DNA of 64,000 bases from Acholeplasmatales bacterium (GTDB lineage: Bacteria; Bacillota_I; Bacilli_A; Acholeplasmatales; Anaeroplasmataceae). The stretch spans positions 1 through 64,000 of the forward strand of contig JAFXXC010000077.1 in the NCBI GenBank assembly GCA_017542485.1. The letters are read 5' to 3'. Positions 45,882 through 54,540 of the stretch are shown here, piece by piece. The translations under genes were made by a program, and so were the position numbers. Every line of letters begins with the position of its first letter. Positions within the stretch are counted from its first letter, which is position 1. The notes under the pieces were generated by a model. That model made no database searches. It had not been told where the DNA came from and saw nothing but the letters and a program-made list of their open reading frames with translations.

Positions 45882-46606
45882 TTGAATTTAATAAAAAGAT
45901 TTTATCATTAATTAATAAAGTTAATGATGGTAGAGTAGTATTATTGAATTTTTTAGATGAAAATGAAGCTGGAATAGTTGAAGAACTATGTAGTAAAAAT
46001 CATATAGGTTTTTATTATTATGGTGGAATTGATAATTCAGATAGGAATAGATATATTTTATCTAATTATGAAATTTGTAATGATGATTTTAAGATTTGTG
46101 TATATAAGATAGATTATAATAAAAGATATTATAATATTGAACATAAGCATGTATTAGGTACACTTATGAGTTTGGGTATTAAAAGAGAAACTATTGGTGA
46201 TATTGTTATTACTGATAATAAAGATATTTACTTTGCCTGTACGGAGGAAATATCTAGATTTATAGAAAATGAATTAGAGTTTATCAATAGAGCTAAGATA
46301 GAATTAGATAGAATTGATTATAAAGTTTCTAATGTAATAAGATATGAAGAAAAAGAAATATTATCATCTTCATATAGACTAGATGGTATTATTTCTGGAG
46401 TATATAATATTTCAAGAAATAAATCACTTGAATTAATTAAAGAAGGATTAGTATATATAAACCATATCAATAATATGAATGTTAGTCATAATGTTAGTGA
46501 AAATGATGAAATAAATGTTAGACATTATGGAAAGTTTAAAGTTGATAAGCTTGTAAGCACTACTAGAAGTGGTAGGTATAAGATAAAAGTCTTGATCAGG
46601 AGGTAG
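45869..46606 (+). CDS. ylmH: YlmH-type S4 RNA-binding protein
   Basis: 245 residues. YlmH N-terminal and middle domains (LGTLMSLGIKRETIGDIVI) are followed by an S4 domain (YNISRNKSLELIKEGLVYIN) and a basic end. YlmH in Bacillus has been linked to ribosome-associated quality control (RqcP2). In many Firmicutes yggS (ylmE) and ylmH flank sepF and ylmG next to divIVA and ftsZ; here sepF and ylmG are missing between them. The start lies within yggS. Confidence 0.9.
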   Translation: MGELIEFNKKILSLINKVNDGRVVLLNFLDENEAGIVEELCSKNHIGFYYYGGIDNSDRNRYILSNYEICNDDFKICVYKIDYNKRYYNIEHKHVLGTLMSLGIKRETIGDIVITDNKDIYFACTEEISRFIENELEFINRAKIELDRIDYKVSNVIRYEEKEILSSSYRLDGIISGVYNISRNKSLELIKEGLVYINHINNMNVSHNVSENDEINVRHYGKFKVDKLVSTTRSGRYKIKVLIRR

Positions 46607-46613
46607 CTATAAT

Positions 46614-47294
46614 ATGATTGGAATAATAGCAGCAATGAATACTGAAATGAATATTATTTTAGATAATATGATAGATGTAAATGAAAATAGCATTGCGGGT
46701 TTTACATTTTACGAAGGTGTGATTGGTGATAATAATGTTGTAATTTGCGAATGTGGCGTTGGTAAGGTCAATTCTGCCTCAGTAGCAGTTATTATGATTA
46801 CTACATATGAGGTTGATTTAGTAATAAATACTGGTATTGCAGGTGGTTTAAGTAATACTAAATGTAGAGATGTTATTATAGCTAATGGATTAGCATATCA
46901 TGATTTTGATATAAGAATATTTGGCTATGAATATGGACAAATACCACATATGCCTAAGGTATTTCCTGTAAATCCTACTAATATTATGCATGTAAAGAGT
47001 GTTTTAAATAAGCTTAATATTGCTTATAAAGAGGGTATTATTATATCTGGTGATCAATTTGTTAGTAGTTTAGAAAAGCTTGAAATGGTTAAGGATTTAG
47101 GTGCTTTAGCATGTGAGATGGAAGGAGCATCTATTGCGCAGGTATGTACAAGAGCTGGCGTTGATTTTATTGTATTAAGATATATTTCTGATTTGGTAGG
47201 AGCAACAGGCCAAAATGAAGATTATTTACAATTTGAAGATGAAATGGCTAACCGTTCAGCCAAAATATGTTTAAAATTAATTGAGAATATTTGA
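46614..47294 (+). CDS. mtnN: 5'-methylthioadenosine/S-adenosylhomocysteine nucleosidase
   Basis: 226 residues. It hydrolyses MTA and SAH to free adenine, clearing products of SAM metabolism. MIGIIAAMNTEMNIIL at the start (catalytic Glu), NTGIAGGL (phosphate-site remnant), ACEMEGASIAQVC and RYISDLVG (catalytic Asp) match the family. CAGGAGG precedes ATG 46614. Same operon as yggS-ylmH; the stop touches the next gene's leader. Confidence 0.95.
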   Translation: MIGIIAAMNTEMNIILDNMIDVNENSIAGFTFYEGVIGDNNVVICECGVGKVNSASVAVIMITTYEVDLVINTGIAGGLSNTKCRDVIIANGLAYHDFDIRIFGYEYGQIPHMPKVFPVNPTNIMHVKSVLNKLNIAYKEGIIISGDQFVSSLEKLEMVKDLGALACEMEGASIAQVCTRAGVDFIVLRYISDLVGATGQNEDYLQFEDEMANRSAKICLKLIENI

Positions 47295-47302
47295 GGATTG
47301 TT

Positions 47303-47884
47303 ATGAAATTTTATGCAGTAAAGGGAGATAATTATAGTAATATTTTTACATCTTGGGATGAAGCAAAAAAGGCGATAGCAACAATATGTAATCCTAAATA
47401 TAAATCATTTGCAAGTGAAAATGATGCTAAAGATTTTTTAGATGGTAAAAATATACTAAATGAGATAAAAGAGCCAGTGTGCTATATTGATGGTAGCTAT
47501 GATGAGAAAACTAATGCATATAGTTTTGGTGGTATATTATTATATAATGGAAAAGAATATGAATTTAAAAGAAGATTTGAAAGTGATGAATATTCTTTGC
47601 ATAGAAATGTTTCTGGAGAAATAAGAGGAGCTTCTTATATAATTAATTATTCACTGAAAAGAGGAATTAAAAAGCTTCATTTATTTTATGATTATATTGG
47701 TATTGAAAAGTGGTATAAGGGCGAATGGAAAGCTAATACAAATATAGCAATTAAATATGTTAATTTTGCTAAAGAAGTAGATGGCAAGATTGAAGTTGTA
47801 TTTCATAAGGTAAAAAGCCATACTAATGATAAATATAATGATATCGCAGATAGACTTGCAAAAGAAGCATTAGATTTGGCTTAG
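47303..47884 (+). CDS. rnhA: Ribonuclease HI with N-terminal hybrid-binding domain
   Basis: 193 residues from ATG 47303 (GAGG 6 bases upstream; the earlier TTG at 47291 overlaps mtnN). The first ~55 residues (KFYAVKGDNYSNIFTSWDEA) form the RNA/DNA hybrid-binding (viroplasmin-like) domain. The RNase H domain has the acidic tetrad in YIDGSYD, GEIRGA, YDYIGIE and NDIADRLAKEA. It removes RNA from RNA-DNA hybrids. Confidence 0.93.
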   Translation: MKFYAVKGDNYSNIFTSWDEAKKAIATICNPKYKSFASENDAKDFLDGKNILNEIKEPVCYIDGSYDEKTNAYSFGGILLYNGKEYEFKRRFESDEYSLHRNVSGEIRGASYIINYSLKRGIKKLHLFYDYIGIEKWYKGEWKANTNIAIKYVNFAKEVDGKIEVVFHKVKSHTNDKYNDIADRLAKEALDLA

Positions 47885-47903
47885 TTTTAATTTTGCTAAA
47901 ATT

Positions 47904-47935
47904 TATAATTATGGGTTTCAACAGAAATCCTTTTT
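47904..47935 (+). terminator. Terminator after rnhA, preceded by a -10-like box
   Basis: 7-bp stem GGGTTTC (47913-47919) with GAAATCC (47924-47930), one G-U pair, AACA loop, then TTTTT. TATAAT at 47904-47909 immediately upstream may be the uvrB promoter, although its -35 is poor; in that case the hairpin would sit at the very start of the uvrB leader. Confidence 0.65.
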
Positions 47936-47955
47936 AATTCTAAGGGGTGGTTGTT

Positions 47956-49917
47956 ATGTCATTTAAAATTAATTCAAAATATAAGCCAACAGGTGATCAG
48001 CCTAAGGCTATAGAAAATATAGTAAATAATTTTAATAATGGTATCAAAAGACAAACACTTTTGGGAGCAACAGGTACAGGAAAGACATTTACAATGGCAA
48101 ATGTTATTGAAAGGTTAAATAAGCCTACATTGGTGTTAGCACATAATAAAACACTTGCTGGACAATTATATAATGAATTAAAGGAATTGTTTCCAAATAA
48201 CCATGTTGAGTATTTTATTTCATATTATGATTATTATCAACCTGAGGCTTATGTTGTATCTAGTGATACTTATATTGAAAAGGATGCTCAAATTAATGAT
48301 GAAATAGATGAATTAAGACATAGTGCAACAGCGGCTTTAATGGATTATGATGATGTTATAGTTGTTGCTTCAGTTTCTTGTATTTATGGTATTGGTGATC
48401 CTATAGATTATAAAGATTCTATGTTAAATATAAGAGTTGGTGAATCTTATAATAGAAAGAAGCTTATGCAAAGACTAGTTGAGATGCAATTTGAAAGAAA
48501 TGATTTTGAATTTAAAAGAGGTTCTTTTAGATTAAGGGGAGATACATTAGATATTATTCCACCTTCTGAGCATGCAAAAGGAATAAGAATTGAATTTTTT
48601 GATGATGAAGTGGATAGAATAAAAACATTTGATGTTTTGACTGGAACAACATTAGAGGATGTAATGTTTGCTAATATATTCGCTGCTACTCACTTTGTTA
48701 CTAATAAGGATAAACTTCAAGAGGCAATTAGAAGAATAAAAGAAGAATTAAAAGATAGAGTAAAGGAATTTAATGACGAAGGTAAACCATTAGAGGCTGA
48801 ACGTATCGAGCAAAGAACAAAATATGATATTGAAATGCTTGAACAAACAGGTTTTTGTTCAGGTGTTGAAAATTATTCAAGACATTTAGCATTAAGAAAA
48901 GAAGGCGAAACACCATCTGTATTAATTGATTTCTTTCCAAAGGATTTTTTGTTAATTGTTGATGAATCACATGTAACTATTCCACAAGTTGGTGGAATGT
49001 ATAATGGTGATAGATCAAGAAAGATGAATTTGGTTAATTATGGTTTTAGACTACCAAGTGCCTTAGATAATAGACCTTTAAAATTTGATGAATTTGACAA
49101 AAAAATAAATCAAGCATTATTTGTGTCTGCAACACCTGGAGACTTTGAAAAGAATTATCCTATAACAGAACAAATAATTAGACCAACAGGGCTATTAGAT
49201 CCTATTATAGAAGTAAGAGAGACAAATGGTCAGGTTGATGATATTTATGCTGAAATTGTAAATCATTCTAAAATTGGAGAAAGAGTCTTAGTAACAACAT
49301 TGACAATTAAAATGAGTGAGGAATTAACTGCATATTTAAAAAAATTAGGTGTTAAGGTTGCATATTTACATTCAGAGATTAAAGCATTAGAGCGTATAGA
49401 GATTTTAAAAGATTTAAGATTAGGTAAATATGATTGTCTAGTTGGTATTAATTTATTAAGAGAAGGTTTAGATTTACCTGAAGTATCTTTGGTATGTATT
49501 TTAGATGCAGATAAGCAAGGCTTCTTAAGAAGTGAAAGAAGCTTAATTCAAACAATAGGTAGAGCTGCACGAAATAAAAATGGTAAAGTAATATTATATG
49601 CAGATACATATTCTGATGCGATGAATTATGCAATTAGAGAAACTAAACGTAGAAGAGATATTCAAAATCAATATAATATTGATCATAATATTACACCACA
49701 AACTATTATTAAAGAGATTCCTAAGTCTATTACAATGAAAAAAGCAGATGATATTAGTGATACTAATAAGACATATCATAAGAATATGACTAAGGATGAG
49801 AAGGCTCAAAGAATATTAGAATTAGAAGAAGAAATGAAGGCGTATGCTAAAGAATTAAATTTCGAAGCAGCTGCGATGATAAGAGATGCTATATTTGAGC
49901 TAAAGGCGTCAAAGTAG
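47956..49917 (+). CDS. uvrB: Excinuclease ABC subunit B
   Basis: About 653 residues. DEAD-like helicase for nucleotide excision repair: [16 protein letters not shown] (Walker A), the beta-hairpin with [16 protein letters not shown] box, [17 protein letters not shown] and QTIGRAARN, then the UVR domain ([20 protein letters not shown]) that binds UvrC. ATG 47956 follows AAGGGGTGG; the upstream in-frame GTG 47947 lies inside that site. uvrA does not follow, and there is no LexA-type palindrome that I can see. Confidence 0.97.
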   Translation: MSFKINSKYKPTGDQPKAIENIVNNFNNGIKRQTLLGATGTGKTFTMANVIERLNKPTLVLAHNKTLAGQLYNELKELFPNNHVEYFISYYDYYQPEAYVVSSDTYIEKDAQINDEIDELRHSATAALMDYDDVIVVASVSCIYGIGDPIDYKDSMLNIRVGESYNRKKLMQRLVEMQFERNDFEFKRGSFRLRGDTLDIIPPSEHAKGIRIEFFDDEVDRIKTFDVLTGTTLEDVMFANIFAATHFVTNKDKLQEAIRRIKEELKDRVKEFNDEGKPLEAERIEQRTKYDIEMLEQTGFCSGVENYSRHLALRKEGETPSVLIDFFPKDFLLIVDESHVTIPQVGGMYNGDRSRKMNLVNYGFRLPSALDNRPLKFDEFDKKINQALFVSATPGDFEKNYPITEQIIRPTGLLDPIIEVRETNGQVDDIYAEIVNHSKIGERVLVTTLTIKMSEELTAYLKKLGVKVAYLHSEIKALERIEILKDLRLGKYDCLVGINLLREGLDLPEVSLVCILDADKQGFLRSERSLIQTIGRAARNKNGKVILYADTYSDAMNYAIRETKRRRDIQNQYNIDHNITPQTIIKEIPKSITMKKADDISDTNKTYHKNMTKDEKAQRILELEEEMKAYAKELNFEAAAMIRDAIFELKASK

Positions 49918-49925
49918 GTGATTTT

Positions 49926-51263
49926 ATGAAAGAAAAAGAAACATATAAAGTAACTATTGAAAGCTTTGATATAAATGGATATGGTGTATGCCATATAGAT
50001 TCTAAAATTGTTTTTGTTATTGGGGCAGTAATAGATGAAGAAGTAATAGTTGAAATAATAAATGTTCATAAAAAATATGCTTTTGCTAAATTAGTAAGGA
50101 TATTAAAAGAATCACCATTAAGAGTAGAAGCTGATTGCCCATATTATAAATATTGTGGTGGTTGTGATATGATGCATATTTCATATGAAGAAGAATGTAA
50201 AATAAAAGAATTTAGAGTCACACAAACCTTAAGAGGATTAGATTATAAATTATTACCAATTATTAAAGCTGATAATATTTATGGATATCGTAATAAGGTT
50301 ATGGTGCCTTTTTGTAAGGATATAGATGATGATATATTATATGGCTTTTATCAAAAGGATTCTCATGAAATAGTATCTATAGATAATTGTTTAATTAGTG
50401 ATGAATTAACTAATAAAATATTGAATTATATATGTAAATATTTAAATATATTTCATATATCAATTTATGATGAAAAAAGCCATACAGGCTTATTTAAGGA
50501 AGTAATGGTTAGACATACTAAATTAAATGAATATATGGTTGTTTTAGTAACAACAGAATATTATGATTTTTCCAATTTAGTTAATTATTTAATAGAAGAT
50601 TTTAAGGAAATAAAATCTATATATTTAAATATTAATTCTAAGAAAACAAATGTTGTATTATCTAATGAATATAAATTGATATATGGTAATGAAACTATTA
50701 TAGAAGATATTTTAGGATTGAAATTTAATGTATCTCCTGCATCATTTATGCAAGTAAATAATTCGCAATGTGAAAAGCTATATTCTAAAGCAATAAAGTT
50801 AGCAAATCTAGATAAAAATATGAATGTTATAGATGCATATTGTGGTATGGGATCTATTACATTAAATATAGCTAAAAATGTTAATAAAGTATATGGTATT
50901 GAAATAGTTGAATCAGCTATAGAAAATGCCAATAATAATAAGTTATTAAATAATATAAATAATGCAGAATTCATTCTAGGACCGTGTGAAGAAAAAATAA
51001 AAGAATTATCTAATATGACTAATATAGATGTTATATTCTTTGATCCTCCTAGAAAGGGTTGTGATATAGAATTCTTAAATACAGTTATTAGTATGAAAAT
51101 CCCAAAAATAATTTATATATCTTGTAATGTAGCAACATGTGCAAGAGATATAAAAATATTAGAAGAAAATGGATATAAATTAGAGACTGTTGTCCCAGTA
51201 GATTTATTTCCTAGAACATTACATGTGGAGACAGTCTGTTTACTAAATCGTAGAAACGACTAA
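49926..51263 (+). CDS. rlmD: 23S rRNA (uracil-5-)-methyltransferase, RlmD/RumA family
   Basis: 445 residues. N-terminal TRAM domain (TIESFDINGYGVCHID), an Fe-S cluster site CPYYKYCGGCDMMH (residues ~76-88, plus a later Cys), and a Rossmann methyltransferase domain with DAYCGMGSITLNIA, FFDPPRKGCD and the nucleophile Cys in YISCNVATCARD. It methylates a uracil in 23S rRNA; which position (1939, 747 or both) cannot be told from sequence. GTAGGTGAT precedes ATG 49926, 8 bases after uvrB. Confidence 0.92.
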   Translation: MKEKETYKVTIESFDINGYGVCHIDSKIVFVIGAVIDEEVIVEIINVHKKYAFAKLVRILKESPLRVEADCPYYKYCGGCDMMHISYEEECKIKEFRVTQTLRGLDYKLLPIIKADNIYGYRNKVMVPFCKDIDDDILYGFYQKDSHEIVSIDNCLISDELTNKILNYICKYLNIFHISIYDEKSHTGLFKEVMVRHTKLNEYMVVLVTTEYYDFSNLVNYLIEDFKEIKSIYLNINSKKTNVVLSNEYKLIYGNETIIEDILGLKFNVSPASFMQVNNSQCEKLYSKAIKLANLDKNMNVIDAYCGMGSITLNIAKNVNKVYGIEIVESAIENANNNKLLNNINNAEFILGPCEEKIKELSNMTNIDVIFFDPPRKGCDIEFLNTVISMKIPKIIYISCNVATCARDIKILEENGYKLETVVPVDLFPRTLHVETVCLLNRRND

Positions 51264-51318
51264 AAATAGCAAAAAATAGCTTAAAAATAGGTGATTTTAA
51301 CCAAAATAAGTAACGAAG

Positions 51319-51350
51319 AGGATTAGAAAACTAATCCTTTTTAATTTTTT
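51319..51350 (+). terminator. Terminator of the uvrB unit
   Basis: Perfect 8-bp stem AGGATTAG/CTAATCCT with AAAA loop, followed by TTTTAATTTTTT. Confidence 0.9.
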
Positions 51351-51410
51351 CCTAAAATGTAAATATTTTATTTACATTTCAATATTATCATTTCTATTAC
51401 ATTATTGCTT

Positions 51411-51444
51411 GTTTTTGTTGCACTTTTGTTGCGCTTTTTGTTGT
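51411..51444 (+). repeat. Three imperfect TTTTGTTGC direct repeats
   Basis: TTTTTGTTGCAC, TTTTGTTGCGC and TTTTTGTTGTAA lie head to tail about 75 bases before the surface-protein gene. Spacing of about one helical turn suits cooperative regulator binding, but they may be chance low-complexity sequence. Confidence 0.35.
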
Positions 51445-51517
51445 AAAATAAAAACAGAATAAACGATATAAATAAATAGAGTGTTATAAGTATATTATTA
51501 TGAAAAGAGGGAATAAT

Positions 51518-54055
51518 ATGAAAAAGAAATTAGCGATTTTTGCTCTTATGATTATTGGATTATTAATCAGTTTTATGAGCGTTCAAAAAGGAAATGTTGT
51601 ATATGCAGGAACTGAAGATAAACTGCTTACAACAATTACACCAACTGGCGATACTACATATAATGAAACCATACCTGGTATTGTTACAGTTAAATTAGAA
51701 AACAGTAAATATGATTCGGATTTTGGTTGGAAATGGGAGGCTGCTGATGGCTTTGTAAGAGTCGAAGGAAATAAAGGATTCGTAATAACCAAATGTATCT
51801 TCTCAGACACAATTGAGGGAATAGGGACTTTTACCTATACATATACAGAGGGACCTTTTGAATCACGTTTTGTAAACGGACTATGTGTGGATAATTCTGA
51901 TATGAATGCTATAACATCGATTGAAGTGTATGGTACCGCTATTGAATATAGTGTTACTTTCGATGGAAACTCTACGGTTACAACTGAAGAAAATATGTCC
52001 TGGAGTAGCATCTGCACAACCGCTTTAAATGGCAAGATGTTTGGAGTTGTTGGGGACAACCCTATGGGTTATGACTTGGATTTCTACGGGACTCATTTTG
52101 ATTATTTGTATCTATTCGACAAAAATAGCGCATTAGCGTCAGTTGATGCCTATGAGTTCTCTTACATCACTGGTTTCGAAATCACTTTTAATGGTAATTT
52201 GAAGTCATGGGACAAAAAGAATAATTCCCAAGTAATTGAGAGCGGAAAAAAGTATGAAGTATCATTGACTCCTTCAGATGAGTTCTACTTCTATACGAAT
52301 GACGACTACCAACTTCTCCCAATCACCTCTCTTACTGTTTACTATATTGCTCCTGCAACTCCAGATACAAGTGCATTAAACGAAGCAATCTCTGATGCAG
52401 AAACATTCTATAGTAGTATTAAAGATAATACTGATTATGTAAATATCGCAAACACTCTTAAAACTGCAATTGATGCTGCAAAAGCTGTTGCAACAAGTGA
52501 TAATATAGATAAAGATGATATTGCTTTAGCTGTTACCAATATTACAACTGCAACAACAAATGCTAAAAAAGCATACGATGATGCCAGAGCAATAAAAGTT
52601 TTAATTGAAAATCAATTTGGAAGTTATTCCGATACTAGCGGTGTATATATTTATCTTGGAAATAAAACTGAAAATGTGGCATTTAAATTCGAAGTTGATA
52701 TATCTGCTGATTCTAACATTTATGTAAATCATAACCTAACTCCAAATAAGTTATATACGATTGATGATATGAACTTAGGAAAATGTAAAGCAATAATTGG
52801 AGAGACAGAATATAATTATAAATCTGCAAGTATTATGTTGATTTCTGATGAAAATGGTTATATCAGTTATAGTGCTATGGTCGAACTTGAAAATAATGAT
52901 TTATATAATTTGGTAGAAGCAGATCCAGTATCTGGAGAATGGGCCATTGAAAAATATGAAGAACATATTACACCAAATAATCAAGGTATATTTTCTTTAA
53001 CTGATACTGAAACAAACTCTAAATTTGAAATTGTCATAAATGACTATGATTCAAATAAAACATCTTATGACTTATCTGAAATTTATGATGATTTTTCTTA
53101 TTGTAAAATTGGAGCTAGAAGTTGGGATTATAAGACTTTAACATTTACAAGAAATGTTGATGATGATGGATTAGTTCATGTTGTTGTCGCTGTTGTTACA
53201 GAACATGGAGACACATTAAGTTTAGTTTATAACCAACCTGATCCTGATTTAATTGCTGCTCAAGCTGTAATTGAAAAAATTGAAGCACTTCCAGAACTTA
53301 GCGAAATTACATTAGATGATAAAAACAGTGTTGAAACTACAAGAACAGCTTACGATGCTTTAACCGAAAAGCAAAAATTAAAAATAACAGCTGATACACT
53401 TAAAGTATTAACTGATGCCGAGGCTAAGATTGCTGCACTTGAAAAAGATGCTGCTGATACAAAAGCAGCCAATGCTGTAATTGAAAAAATTAACGCACTT
53501 CCTGAAGTTAGCAAAATTACATTAAATGATAAAAACGCTGTTGAAACTGCAAGAACTTCATATAACACTTTAACTGCTGACCAAAAAGCAAAAGTATCTC
53601 AAGAAATACTTAAAAAATTGACTGATGCCGAGGCTAAGATTACTGCACTTGAAAAAGATGCTGCTGATACAAAAGCAGCCGAAGCTGTAAATGCAAAAAT
53701 CAATGCTCTTCCTGAAACTAGTAGTGTAACTTTAAATGATGAAGAAACAATTAAAGCTGCAAGAGCAGCATATAATGCTTTAACTGCTGACCAAAAAGCA
53801 AAAGTTTCATCTGATACTGTTAATAAGCTTTCTAATGCTGAAGCAAAATTAGCAGAATTACAATCACCAACTCCAGTAAAACAAGGTTTATCTGCTGGTG
53901 CTATTGTTGGTATAGTAATTGGTTCTATATTAGTTGTAACGATTATTGGTTGCTTAGTATTATTCATACTTAATAAGAAAGGTATAATAAATATCCCATT
54001 CTTAAATAAGAAAGAACAAAAAGTTGATGATTCTGATACTAATAAAGACAAATAA
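51518..54055 (+). CDS. Large surface protein with FIVAR-like and three tandem helical repeats, C-terminal membrane anchor
   Basis: About 845 residues from ATG 51518 (AGAGGG 6 bases upstream; ATG 51500 lacks a site). Signal peptide KKLAIFALMIIGLLISFMS with cleavage near VVYA-GT. An N-terminal beta-rich region (about 35-285) matches no family I know. A FIVAR-like helical module (about 290-365), a second beta region (about 375-575), and three 70-residue repeats with the pattern INALPE...ITLNDK...AYNALTADQK follow. A membrane helix at about 790-817 and a charged tail KKEQKVDDSDTNKDK end it. There is no LPXTG motif. Codon use in 51640-52350 is visibly richer in C-ending codons than its neighbours, suggesting acquisition. 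Likely an adhesin or glycan-binding surface protein. Confidence 0.8.
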   Translation: MKKKLAIFALMIIGLLISFMSVQKGNVVYAGTEDKLLTTITPTGDTTYNETIPGIVTVKLENSKYDSDFGWKWEAADGFVRVEGNKGFVITKCIFSDTIEGIGTFTYTYTEGPFESRFVNGLCVDNSDMNAITSIEVYGTAIEYSVTFDGNSTVTTEENMSWSSICTTALNGKMFGVVGDNPMGYDLDFYGTHFDYLYLFDKNSALASVDAYEFSYITGFEITFNGNLKSWDKKNNSQVIESGKKYEVSLTPSDEFYFYTNDDYQLLPITSLTVYYIAPATPDTSALNEAISDAETFYSSIKDNTDYVNIANTLKTAIDAAKAVATSDNIDKDDIALAVTNITTATTNAKKAYDDARAIKVLIENQFGSYSDTSGVYIYLGNKTENVAFKFEVDISADSNIYVNHNLTPNKLYTIDDMNLGKCKAIIGETEYNYKSASIMLISDENGYISYSAMVELENNDLYNLVEADPVSGEWAIEKYEEHITPNNQGIFSLTDTETNSKFEIVINDYDSNKTSYDLSEIYDDFSYCKIGARSWDYKTLTFTRNVDDDGLVHVVVAVVTEHGDTLSLVYNQPDPDLIAAQAVIEKIEALPELSEITLDDKNSVETTRTAYDALTEKQKLKITADTLKVLTDAEAKIAALEKDAADTKAANAVIEKINALPEVSKITLNDKNAVETARTSYNTLTADQKAKVSQEILKKLTDAEAKITALEKDAADTKAAEAVNAKINALPETSSVTLNDEETIKAARAAYNALTADQKAKVSSDTVNKLSNAEAKLAELQSPTPVKQGLSAGAIVGIVIGSILVVTIIGCLVLFILNKKGIINIPFLNKKEQKVDDSDTNKDK
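53261..53866 (+). repeat. Three in-frame 210-bp tandem repeats in the surface-protein gene
   Basis: Unit starts are at 53261, 53471 and 53681, exactly 210 bases (70 codons) apart. The stretch from about 53411 to 53470 is almost identical to that at 53621-53680, so units one and two share recent origin. Such repeats allow copy-number change by slippage or recombination. Confidence 0.85.
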
Positions 54056-54079
54056 AAATAAAGATTTAAATAATTAAAT

Positions 54080-54122
54080 AAAACAGCTTCAGAGCAATGA
54101 TTCTGAAGCTGTTTTACTTTTT
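54080..54122 (+). terminator. Terminator of the surface-protein gene
   Basis: Perfect 14-bp stem (54080-54093 with 54102-54115), 8-nt loop, followed by ACTTTTT. It also has an A-rich 5' flank. Confidence 0.92.
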
Positions 54123-54396
54123 AAATGGCATCAGGAAGCTAATTATTTCCTAATTAATACTATATATTAAATTTTAAATAATTCTAAAAATATATAAATA
54201 TTCAACAACAATTAATCATTAATATTACATGTAATGCTGATTTATTTTGAGTATAACCATAAAATGGTACTGGTGAATATATATTTTAATAATAACACGA
54301 TGCTATTAAAATAACATGTTACATAGGCTTTAATATGCTATTGAATTATGTTATCTCACATGTAGAAACGGTATGCTACCTTTCGTGGAAAAATTG
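54123..54396. other. Intergenic spacer with repeated ACATGT palindromes
   Basis: No supportable gene. Three short palindromic boxes contain ACATGT: ATTACATGTAAT near 54230, TAACATGTTA near 54316 and CACATGTAG near 54357. They may be regulator sites for the downstream nucleotidase or chance. Confidence 0.25.
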
Positions 54397-54425
54397 TTGA
54401 AAAAATAAGTTGAGTAAGATATTAT
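54397..54425 (+). promoter_or_regulatory. Promoter of the nucleotidase gene
   Basis: TTGAAA (54397-54402), 17-bp spacer, TATTAT (54420-54425). The leader is about 109 nt and holds a 9-bp hairpin (ATGATCTAT 54449-54457 with ATAGGTCAT 54470-54478) without a T-run. Confidence 0.6.
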
Positions 54426-54540
54426 ATAATATGATTAAACTTAAGTTAATGATCTATGATTTAAAAGTTATAGGTCATATTTGGGGAAAATCAATAAAAA
54501 AATATGTTGATTAATATTTATAGAAAAGTAGGAAGAAAAA

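Noticed and set aside
53261-53866. CRISPR-like periodic repeat
   Set aside because: The 210-bp period is in-frame coding repeat of a surface protein, without spacers; no CRISPR array is present in the window.
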